A stretch of 6,239 nt of DNA from Bacteroides sp. (GTDB lineage Bacteria; Bacteroidota; Bacteroidia; Bacteroidales; GCA-2748055), in contig DSDZ01000224.1 of the NCBI GenBank assembly GCA_011048475.1, positions 1-6,239 on the forward strand, in the 5' to 3' direction. A model generated the notes under the pieces. That model saw only the letters and a list, made by a program, of their open reading frames with translations, was not told where the DNA came from and ran no database searches. Made by a program: the position numbers and the translations under genes. Below, one piece after another: positions 1 to 5,311 of this stretch. Numbering within the stretch: the first letter of the stretch is position 1; every line of letters begins with the position of its first letter.

Positions 1-428
1 CTGCTGACCTGATCCCGGGGTATTATTCCATGGAAGCAATTGTAAGCGATGGTGATGCATCTGTCAAGATTGAATGGATCGTGGAGGTTCGGGCCATGCC
101 CACCTCCCGCGTGAATGTATGGAATAACGCTGATCGGAGCGGTTTCATTGAGATTTTTCCGAATCCTTTCACCCAGTTAGTAAGGATTAACTACTTTTTA
201 CCGGATCATGCGAAAATTTCAATCGATATCTATAGTACGAATGGGAAGAAAATAAAAAGTCTTTATTCAGGAGACCAACCTGAAGGCTATAATACTCTCA
301 GCTGGAACGGCACGGATCAAAAAGGTGCGAAAATAAATGCCGGGGTCTACATATGCCGTTTTGTCTTCAATAATGCAGATGGGATATTCATCCAGGAAAG
401 AAAGATCATCTTCATTCCGGTTGGTTAG
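1..428 (+). CDS. C-terminal part of a secreted protein with T9SS type A sorting domain
   Basis: The reading frame is open from position 3 to the stop at 426-428, so the gene begins outside the window and only its last 141 residues are visible. The ATG at 30 is internal: the residues before it (GYYS, then MEAIVSDG) read as a late strand of an Ig/cadherin-like beta domain ending in WIVEVR. The last ~90 residues form a type IX secretion C-terminal sorting domain. It starts with FPNPFT (visible residues 52-57), continues with IDIYSTNGKKI, and has the FlgD-like SWNGTDQKGAKINAGVY segment (about 100-116) that is typical of this family. In Bacteroidota such domains direct Sec-exported cargo through the outer membrane and are normally removed at the surface. 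The enzymatic or adhesive role lies in the missing N-terminal part and cannot be inferred. Its stop is followed by 92 bp before the next gene, with no clear terminator. Confidence 0.88.
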   Translation, partial: ADLIPGYYSMEAIVSDGDASVKIEWIVEVRAMPTSRVNVWNNADRSGFIEIFPNPFTQLVRINYFLPDHAKISIDIYSTNGKKIKSLYSGDQPEGYNTLSWNGTDQKGAKINAGVYICRFVFNNADGIFIQERKIIFIPVG

Positions 429-475
429 GACTGCATGCATCCAGCTGGGGTTCCCCGGGATTCAGTACGAAGAAA

Positions 476-506
476 TTGTGCTTTCTTGCAGGCATGATTA
501 TCTTTG
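476..506 (+). promoter_or_regulatory. Candidate Bacteroidota-type promoter for the DUF4180-HD operon
   Basis: TATCTTTG at 499-506 matches the Bacteroidota -7 element TAnnTTTG exactly. A TTG at 476-478 lies 20 nt upstream, where the -33 TTTG/TTG element is expected. Transcription would begin a few bases after 506, leaving a leader of about ten bases before the ATG at 521. The match is seen in sequence; its activity is inferred from the known consensus of the primary sigma factor in this phylum. Confidence 0.5.
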
Positions 507-520
507 GGGCCAAAAATTTT

Positions 521-880
521 ATGATTAAATACCATCAAACGAACAGCGGTCAAAAAGTCGCAGAAATCATCTCCTCAACCGGGACCATTAAGGATCCCGA
601 AGCTCTTCTCGATATCATGGCAGACGCAGGATATCATGACTCGAGCAGGATCGTGATCCATGAAAAGAGCCTTCCTGAAGATTTCTTTAATCTGCGGTCC
701 GGTCTGGCCGGTGAGATCCTCCAGAAATTCTCAAATTACCGGGTTCGCCTTGCCGTGGTAGGGGATTTCGACAACATTGAGAGCAAAAGCCTGAGAGATT
801 TTATCAGGGAAAGCAATAACCGGAGAGTCATCAATTTCGTCAAATCCCTTGAGGAAGCTCTGTCCAGGCTGGATTCATAA
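521..880 (+). CDS. DUF4180 domain-containing protein
   Basis: This 119-residue protein matches the small DUF4180 family along its whole length. The hallmark block is FFNLRSGLAGEILQKFSNYR (residues 55-74), followed by LAVVGDF (77-83), SKSLRDFIRESN (88-99) and INFVKSLEEAL (104-114). No signal peptide or membrane segment is present, so it is probably cytosolic. The molecular function of the family is not known to me. The frame is open further upstream, to a TTG at 476 and an ATG at 494. I prefer the ATG at 521 because MIKYHQTNSGQKVAEI fits the family N-terminus, and because an exact promoter element (499-506) lies inside the upstream extension. There is no good Shine-Dalgarno sequence. The HD-domain gene starts 36 bp downstream on the same strand, so the two are probably cotranscribed. 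Confidence 0.85.
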   Translation: MIKYHQTNSGQKVAEIISSTGTIKDPEALLDIMADAGYHDSSRIVIHEKSLPEDFFNLRSGLAGEILQKFSNYRVRLAVVGDFDNIESKSLRDFIRESNNRRVINFVKSLEEALSRLDS

Positions 881-896
881 ATATTTTTTTCAGCAA

Positions 897-909
897 CGGG
901 TCAGACCCG
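897..909 (+). repeat. Perfect short inverted repeat in front of the HD gene
   Basis: CGGGTC, one base, then GACCCG lies eight to twenty bases before the ATG at 917. As RNA it could form only a short hairpin (CGGG/CCCG with a five-base loop), placed across the region where a ribosome would bind. There is no T-run after it, so it is not a terminator. It could be a small operator, a translation-modulating hairpin, or chance. Confidence 0.3.
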
Positions 910-916
910 AAACAAT

Positions 917-1729
917 ATGAACAATAAAGTTGACAGGGAGGTTGTCGGGAATCTAAGATGTTGGTTCAACAACTATGTACAGAAATTTGACAGGAAAGAA
1001 GACTATGGTTTTCAGCAAAATATTGATTTAAAGCGGGAACATACAGAGAGAGTTGTCCGGGAAATCATACGTCTTGGGAACGAACTCAAATTGGACGAAT
1101 ATGCACTGAATCTGGCCGAGGTCATTGCGCTTTTCCATGACATCGGGCGCTTTGAACAGTATAAACGTTATCAGACATTCTCCGATGTAAGATCAGAGGA
1201 CCATGCCATGCTGGGGATCAGGATCCTGAAAGAATACGATGTACTCGGATCACTGGAGAATGACACCCAAAAACTGATCCTCTGTGCCATTGAATATCAT
1301 AACCGGCCATTTTTGCCCGACAGGGAATCGAAAACATGCCTGTTCTATTCAAAGCTCATCAGGGATGCCGATAAACTGGACATCTGGAAAGTGGTTCTTG
1401 ACTATTACAACAGGTCGAATGGAGAGCAGAACGCTTCCATCGAACTTGAATTACCGGACACACCGGAAATCAGCAAGAAAGTCTATGATTCGCTTATGAG
1501 CAGGCAAATCGTATATACCAAACATGTCAGAAACCTCAATGACTTCAAGTTACTCCAGGCAGGGTGGATCTATGACATCAATTTTGAACCCACCTTCAGG
1601 AGCGTCAGGAAAAGGGGTTACCTGGAATCACTGAGGAAAAACCTCCCTGATACAGAGCAGATACGGGAAATTTTTAAGATCATGGATATGTATATCGAAG
1701 AGCGCGAAGGGAACAGAAGCGTTGATTAA
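917..1729 (+). CDS. HD-domain phosphohydrolase family protein
   Basis: This 270-residue cytosolic protein carries the metal-binding HD signature in order. H42 lies in KREHTERV, the H74-D75 pair in ALFHDIGRFEQYKRYQTF, then H96 in SEDHAMLG, H128 in EYHNRP, and D150/D152 in RDADKLDIWK. All canonical ligands of a catalytic HD phosphohydrolase are therefore present, and the extra histidines suggest a possible two-metal site. HD enzymes of this size hydrolyse phosphate esters of nucleotides or related small molecules; the substrate cannot be told from sequence. The HD core covers about residues 38-165, and the C-terminal ~100 residues are a helical extension. The ATG at 917 is the natural start, with no clear Shine-Dalgarno sequence but a short palindrome just upstream. 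It follows the DUF4180 gene by 36 bp and has no obvious promoter of its own, so it probably belongs to that operon. Confidence 0.88.
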   Translation: MNNKVDREVVGNLRCWFNNYVQKFDRKEDYGFQQNIDLKREHTERVVREIIRLGNELKLDEYALNLAEVIALFHDIGRFEQYKRYQTFSDVRSEDHAMLGIRILKEYDVLGSLENDTQKLILCAIEYHNRPFLPDRESKTCLFYSKLIRDADKLDIWKVVLDYYNRSNGEQNASIELELPDTPEISKKVYDSLMSRQIVYTKHVRNLNDFKLLQAGWIYDINFEPTFRSVRKRGYLESLRKNLPDTEQIREIFKIMDMYIEEREGNRSVD

Positions 1730-1745
1730 TGATTTTTTAACCATC

Positions 1746-1830
1746 AGCGCTTCTGGCGAAAAGGATCCTTTCAATAGGTGTGTAATCAAGATCACGGTCG
1801 GCTGGTTCTATTTATTGAAAGGAAAGCGCT
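1746..1830. repeat. Interrupted 18-nt inverted repeat between convergent genes
   Basis: The right arm, TATTGAAAGGAAAGCGCT (1813-1830), is contiguous. Its complement on the left is split: AGCGCTT (1746-1752), a 13-nt insert, then TCCTTTCAATA (1766-1776). Both parts match perfectly around a 36-nt loop (1777-1812). The insert ends in AAAGGA, which forms a perfect 12-bp palindrome with the following TCCTTT (1760-1771), so two pairings compete for the same arm. The element lies between the 3' ends of the HD gene (+) and the ABC permease gene (-), a place where it could limit read-through from either side. Neither strand shows a strong T-run right after the stem, so it is not a classical intrinsic terminator. 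A decayed small mobile repeat is the other option. Confidence 0.5.
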
Positions 1831-1866
1831 GCCTTTTACTACAGATTTATTGATAACTTTTTTCCC

Positions 1867-1880
1867 GGTCAACCTTGACC
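1867..1880. repeat. Short palindrome GGTCAA-CC-TTGACC
   Basis: A perfect 6-bp inverted repeat with a 2-bp spacer lies 113 bp beyond the permease stop and 138 bp beyond the HD gene stop. It is too short, and lacks a following T-run on either strand, to be called a terminator. It resembles a small protein-binding site, but no gene starts nearby. The rest of the 1881-1992 stretch shows nothing I can name. Confidence 0.25.
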
Positions 1881-1992
1881 CTGCCCATATACCCGAAGAT
1901 CTTTTTCACTGAACATAATTTGCCAATAATTGTTTGCTAGCACCTTTTCAAAATGATCACACTGCTCATTCTGATAATTAGACGGTAAGTAT

Positions 1993-2781
1993 CTATCTAT
2001 GGTCAGTGTAACGCCACCATGCGATGGTTCCGAACAATCCTGCAAGAATGGTGAGAATAAAAATCAGGTAGCTGATATAGCCTGGTGATGGAAGGGCTTC
2101 CCCTGCTACCCCGCTGAACAGGGCCGGAAGTGCCCAGGGAAACCAGAAAGTTAAATCAGGGAGGCCCACAAACAGCAATTGCGTGAAGATCAGGATCAGG
2201 ATGATAAAACTGATGGGAAGCATGTACCCTCTTCCCGCACTTGCTATCAAAGCGACAGGAGTAATCAATAGGGAATTGAAAATAACACACATCATAAAGG
2301 TGACCAGGAAGGGTGTCAGGGCGGTTCCGGACCATCCTGGTACCTGCAGCAGAAGTCCGGAAATGATGGCTGTAACGACGAAACAAATGGATAGCAGGAT
2401 GTTCCATACAAACAAAATGATCAATTTTGACAGCACGATGGTGGATCTGGGAACAGGAAGGGAAAGGAGATCCTTGACAGTCCTGTCAGAGAATTCCCTG
2501 CCGAAATTCCAGCTTGTAATGATGCCGGATCCGATGACTCCCAGCGTGAGCACTAGCTGGATCATCAGATCAAAGAATGCGTTCCAGTCGGAACCAGGAA
2601 GGAACGAGGTTTTCGTACTGATGGTCGCTGAACGATTAGCAATCTCCGGGTGACGGGCGACGAACATCAGGAAACCCATCATGATCCCGATGAAAATAAA
2701 GAAGTAAACGGATATGGGAAATATTTTAGTCCGCCTGACTTTCAGGATTTCCATCCAGAGTGCTGCCTTGATTTCTTTCAT
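1993..2781 (-). CDS. ABC-2 type transporter permease subunit
   Basis: This 262-residue integral membrane protein has about six hydrophobic segments (roughly residues 21-41, 73-90, 119-145, 156-182, 188-206 and 236-255), the usual ABC-2 permease topology. The cytosolic stretch after the second segment reads WNFGREFSDRTVKDLLSLPV (91-110). This is the conserved coupling region (E-x-x-x-x-T-x-x-x-L-L-x-x-P) seen in BcrB/lantibiotic-immunity-type permeases. It would form the membrane channel for the ATPase encoded just upstream, with which it overlaps in an ATGA (2778-2781), indicating translational coupling and paired synthesis. The substrate is unknown; related exporters handle peptides, antibiotics or lipids. 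The region between the first two segments (about 42-72) is polar and likely extracytoplasmic. No other permease is encoded beside it, so a homodimer is the simplest assembly. Confidence 0.9.
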   Translation of the reverse strand: MKEIKAALWMEILKVRRTKIFPISVYFFIFIGIMMGFLMFVARHPEIANRSATISTKTSFLPGSDWNAFFDLMIQLVLTLGVIGSGIITSWNFGREFSDRTVKDLLSLPVPRSTIVLSKLIILFVWNILLSICFVVTAIISGLLLQVPGWSGTALTPFLVTFMMCVIFNSLLITPVALIASAGRGYMLPISFIILILIFTQLLFVGLPDLTFWFPWALPALFSGVAGEALPSPGYISYLIFILTILAGLFGTIAWWRYTDHR

Positions 2782-3704
2782 GATTGCTCGTGGTGATTTT
2801 TTATAATGCGAAAAAAGAAATGTTCAAGATCCTCTTCATCCAAAGCAATTTTGACAGGAGGAAGTCCTTTGGAAGCAAGCAGTGCAGAGACCTTTTCTGG
2901 ATGACTGATTGCAGGCTCATCCGGGAGTTCAAGGGACCCGTCGGGTAAAGGACTGGAAGTATATCCCTGGTGGGTAAGAATCTCGCGGGCCTTTTGATTG
3001 TTAAGGGTATGTACATGCAGGGTCCTGTGCATAGAACGTTTCAATTGACCCACTTCGGATTCGCGGATCAGCTTTCCCTCATGAATGATCCCGATCCGGG
3101 TGGCGAACCTGGAGATCTCTCCCAGGATATGACTGGAAATGAAGATCGTAACTCCATGACTCCGGGCAAGGTCCGTAAGCAGTTCCCGGACCTGAACTAT
3201 GCCGGCGGGATCCAGTCCGTTAGCCGGTTCATCCAGGATAAGTAATCCAGGATGATGGATCAATGCCCTGGCAATGCCCAGCCGCTGGGCATTGCCGTGG
3301 GACAGGTTCCTGGCCTTCATATTTCTGTAACGTCCCAGGTGAAGCCTGTCCATCACTTCCGTTACCACGTCCCGGTCCTTTAATAATCTGAGCCGTCGGA
3401 AGATTTCCAGGTTTTCCAGGACAGTAAGCTCGGGGTAGGAATAAGGGATCTCAACCAGGTGTCCTACCCTGTTCCAGAGATCCGTATTCCCTGGATCTAC
3501 CTTTTCACCATAGAGGAAGGCTTCCCCCCTGGTGGGCCGGATCATTCCCAGGAGCATCCGGATCGTGGTGGTCTTTCCTGCGCCGTTCAATCCGAGAAAA
3601 CCATAGATCTCACCTTGTTTTATCTGGAGATTAACCGTTTCTACGGCATGTATTTCCCCGTAGTGCTTGGTAAGATTTTCAGTCCGGATCACATCTCCTA
3701 TCAT
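2778..3704 (-). CDS. ABC transporter ATP-binding protein, BcrA/lantibiotic-immunity type
   Basis: This 308-residue ATPase drives the partner permease. Walker A is GLNGAGKT (residues 38-45), Walker B is LLILDEP (154-160), the D-loop follows at GLDPAG (163-168), and the switch histidine is H192 in SSHIL. Two motifs deviate. The Q-loop position holds glutamate (E85 in VGHLVEIP), as in the E-loop described for lantibiotic-immunity ATPases. The signature is LSHGN (134-138) rather than LSGGQ, followed by a normal AQRLGIARAL. The ~85-residue C-terminal extension ends in EDLEHFFFRI, as is usual for ~300-residue members. The ATG at 3704 gives a full N-terminus (IRTENLTKHYG); no Shine-Dalgarno sequence precedes it. 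A palindromic operator sits 16 bp upstream. The gene follows tetR by 57 bp, so it may be read both from the tetR promoter and from its own. Confidence 0.93.
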   Translation of the reverse strand: MIGDVIRTENLTKHYGEIHAVETVNLQIKQGEIYGFLGLNGAGKTTTIRMLLGMIRPTRGEAFLYGEKVDPGNTDLWNRVGHLVEIPYSYPELTVLENLEIFRRLRLLKDRDVVTEVMDRLHLGRYRNMKARNLSHGNAQRLGIARALIHHPGLLILDEPANGLDPAGIVQVRELLTDLARSHGVTIFISSHILGEISRFATRIGIIHEGKLIRESEVGQLKRSMHRTLHVHTLNNQKAREILTHQGYTSSPLPDGSLELPDEPAISHPEKVSALLASKGLPPVKIALDEEDLEHFFFRIIKNHHEQS

Positions 3705-3720
3705 ATTGTCGGGTATATGT

Positions 3721-3742
3721 ATAAACCGAACATTCGGTCTGT
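3721..3742 (-). promoter_or_regulatory. TetR operator copy A, in front of the ABC ATPase gene
   Basis: The core ACCGAACATTCGGT (3725-3738) contains a perfect ACCGAA/TTCGGT inverted repeat with a 2-bp spacer. Over 22 positions it matches copy B (4366-4387) at 19, in the same orientation. On the minus strand it is directly preceded by TATGTTAA (3742-3749), in the same place as the better -7-like box TACTTTTA of copy B. This suggests a second, weaker promoter for the ABC pair, although no good -33 element is visible. Palindromes with ACCG/CGGT half-sites are typical of TetR-family targets. That this TetR binds it is inferred from the repeat and the gene order. Confidence 0.72.
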
Positions 3743-3761
3743 TAACATAAAAAAAATTTTC

Positions 3762-4367
3762 TCAGGTCTTCAGTGTCGCATAAAAATTGTCCCACAGGGA
3801 AGCAAGCCGGCTATCCAGATCAGCAGTATTGCTTTCCATGGTAAGATTCATGGTCAGTCCGTCACTGGTGAACATAAAGATCTGGGCAATCTGTTCGTCG
3901 GTCAGCGGCGTGTTTATTTCACCGGAATGCCTGGCGTTTTTTATGGCCCTGATCCATGCATTCCTCTCTTTTTGGTGATAGGCTTCCATTTTTGACCTGA
4001 ATTCGGGAAAAAGTTTAAAAGCATCGAAAAGCAGGGCAAAAAAGTTCAGATTAATGAAATCCTCGCCTTGGCCTTCTTCATTGAACAGGAACTTAATCCT
4101 GAGGGAATTGACCTGATCGGCATAGGTATGATAGAATCGGAAGAGGGAATCAACCGGTAGTGTATTAAAATCATAGTTCAGGATTGCTGAGAAGAAATGG
4201 TCAATGATCTCATAGAATAGTTTTTCCTTACTTTCAAAATAATGGTAAAATGCACCCTTGGACATACCGGTATTTTCGACGATATCCTTCATGGTTACTT
4301 CTTTGAAATTCTTTTGCAGGAAAAGCTTCAGAGAAACCAGCAGGATATGTGTTCTGGTATCAGACAT
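3762..4367 (-). CDS. TetR/AcrR family transcriptional regulator
   Basis: This 201-residue DNA-binding repressor has the standard N-terminal helix-turn-helix. Residues 5-20 form helix 1, FKEVTMKDIVENTGMSKGAF (21-40) holds the HTH, and YHYFESKEKLFYEII (41-55) is the family hallmark. The remaining ~145 residues are a helical ligand-binding and dimerisation domain, with no recognisable ligand signature. The start at 4367 gives the normal short TetR N-terminus; operator copy B reaches right up to this codon, so the leader must be very short. It is the first gene of a minus-strand module with the ABC ATPase (57 bp downstream) and permease, a common arrangement for ligand-induced efflux. It is divergent from the LolA-like gene, with 165 bp between the starts. 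Autorepression and repression of the ABC genes are inferred from the two matching palindromes. Confidence 0.92.
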   Translation of the reverse strand: MSDTRTHILLVSLKLFLQKNFKEVTMKDIVENTGMSKGAFYHYFESKEKLFYEIIDHFFSAILNYDFNTLPVDSLFRFYHTYADQVNSLRIKFLFNEEGQGEDFINLNFFALLFDAFKLFPEFRSKMEAYHQKERNAWIRAIKNARHSGEINTPLTDEQIAQIFMFTSDGLTMNLTMESNTADLDSRLASLWDNFYATLKT

Positions 4368-4387
4368 AAACCGACCGTTTGGTCTGT
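4366..4387 (-). promoter_or_regulatory. TetR operator copy B, abutting the tetR start codon
   Basis: The core ACCGACCGTTTGGT (4370-4383) is an imperfect palindrome, with 5 of 7 positions symmetric. It matches copy A at 19 of 22 positions, and the outer ATAAACCGA and GGTCTGT blocks are identical. It overlaps the first bases of the tetR start codon and the predicted transcription start, so bound repressor would block initiation directly. It could also affect the divergent LolA-like gene, whose start is about 145 bp away. Confidence 0.72.
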
Positions 4388-4417
4388 AAAAGTATACATT
4401 TTTATGAGAATACGAAA
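4387..4417 (-). promoter_or_regulatory. Candidate promoter of tetR
   Basis: Read on the minus strand, TTTC (4417-4414), 19 nt, then TACTTTTA (4394-4387) fits the Bacteroidota -33/-7 layout with one mismatch in each box. Transcription would start inside operator copy B and leave a leader of roughly 10-15 bases, which agrees with an autorepressed gene. Confidence 0.4.
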
Positions 4418-4455
4418 TCCAGGGATAATAAAAAAGCAGCTATATTTATTCAGTA

Positions 4456-4485
4456 TTTTAAATCGAGCGGTCACCCTTATTTTAG
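4456..4485 (+). promoter_or_regulatory. Weak promoter candidate for the LolA-like gene
   Basis: TTTT (4456-4459), 18 nt, then TATTTTAG (4478-4485) is the best -33/-7-like pair on the plus strand between tetR and the LolA-like gene. The region is AT-rich, so a chance match is quite possible. It would leave a leader of about 40 bases. Confidence 0.22.
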
Positions 4486-4532
4486 CACCAGCGCTCATTC
4501 AAAGACTTATTGTTTATATTAACAAGAAAACC

Positions 4533-5255
4533 ATGAAAAGAAACATCTTTATTTCGTTCTTTTTAGCTTTTGCCGCCACTTTTTACATGTCAGCCCAGGA
4601 TCTCGAAAAAATCCTGGAAAACCATTTTAATGCGATCGGGCAGGAAAATCTCCTGAAGATTGAAACCATTGAAGCTACCGGAAAAGCCTTCAGTATGGGA
4701 ATGGAAACCAAATTAACCATGTTGAATAAAAGGCCAAACAAGATCAAGGTTACGATAGATTTTCAGGGCAATCAGATCATTCAGGCATATGACGGGGAAA
4801 CCGCATGGATGATCAATCCGATGGCCGGTTTACCTGGAGCGATTGAGCTCACGGGTGCAGAGGCAGTGGCATTCAGCGAATCATCTGACATGGACGGTCA
4901 GTTATGGAAATATCAGGAAAAGGGGCATCAGCTTGAACTGGTCGGAACGGAAAAGATGGATGACGACGAAGCTTATGTACTAAAACTGACCAAAAACACA
5001 GGAAACACAGATCATTATTACCTGAATAAGGATAGTTACCTGATCATGCGTGTCAAATCCACATCCGTGATGAATGGATCTGAAGTGAATACGGAAACAA
5101 ATCTCAGTGATTACAGGAAAGTAAAGGGGTACATGATGCCTTTTGCCACAAGTCAGGTGATCAATGGTCAACCGGTCAATACCATCATTTTTGAAGAGGT
5201 GAAGGTGAATGAAGGGATAGATGATGCTGTCTTCTCCAAACCCGCTGGCAATTAG
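4533..5255 (+). CDS. Exported LolA-like (outer membrane lipoprotein-sorting type) protein
   Basis: This 240-residue protein has a Sec signal peptide: MKR, then a hydrophobic core (NIFISFFLAFAATFY), then probable cleavage after MSA (residue 21) before QDLEKIL. There is no lipobox cysteine, so it should be soluble in the periplasm or held otherwise. The mature part has alternating beta strands typical of the LolA/LolB half-barrel fold: KIETIEATGKAF, KIKVTIDFQGNQIIQAYDG, then GETAWMINPMAG (89-100), a motif common in Bacteroidota members. Further strands follow (YVLKLTK, DHYYLNKDSYLIMR, VINGQPVNTIIFEEVKVNEG). Such proteins bind acyl chains in the barrel, but true lipoprotein carriage is not shown. 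The frame is open upstream to 4242, but that part overlaps tetR and reads as unrelated sequence; the ATG at 4533 with its signal peptide is clearly right. The FAD oxidoreductase follows 56 bp downstream and is probably cotranscribed. Confidence 0.78.
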   Translation: MKRNIFISFFLAFAATFYMSAQDLEKILENHFNAIGQENLLKIETIEATGKAFSMGMETKLTMLNKRPNKIKVTIDFQGNQIIQAYDGETAWMINPMAGLPGAIELTGAEAVAFSESSDMDGQLWKYQEKGHQLELVGTEKMDDDEAYVLKLTKNTGNTDHYYLNKDSYLIMRVKSTSVMNGSEVNTETNLSDYRKVKGYMMPFATSQVINGQPVNTIIFEEVKVNEGIDDAVFSKPAGN

Positions 5256-5311
5256 TAAAAAAAACCATTGCTTTACGTAAGGCCATCCGGTCGAATTTAA
5301 TTTATCCAACA

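Noticed and set aside
447..456. GGGGTTCCCC as a terminator after the secreted-protein gene
   Set aside because: The loop would be only two bases and no T-run follows. It is most likely a chance GC palindrome.
917..1729. HD protein as part of an anti-phage (CBASS/Cas3-like) system
   Set aside because: No cyclase, effector, helicase or CRISPR component is nearby. A metabolic phosphohydrolase is the simpler reading.
2183..2653. A 156-residue open frame on the plus strand
   Set aside because: It lies fully antisense to the ABC permease gene, whose membrane segments and coupling motif are clear. The product has no recognisable features.
3459..3995. A 178-residue open frame on the plus strand across the tetR-ABC junction
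   Set aside because: It is antisense to two well-supported genes and to operator copy A, and its translation resembles no family.
4242..4532. A 97-residue N-terminal extension of the LolA-like protein
   Set aside because: It overlaps tetR and its promoter, has no family similarity, and would bury a clear signal peptide that starts at 4533.
5273..5280. TTACGTAA palindrome between the LolA-like and oxidoreductase genes
   Set aside because: An 8-bp palindrome is expected by chance at this scale, and nothing around it suggests a promoter, operator or terminator.
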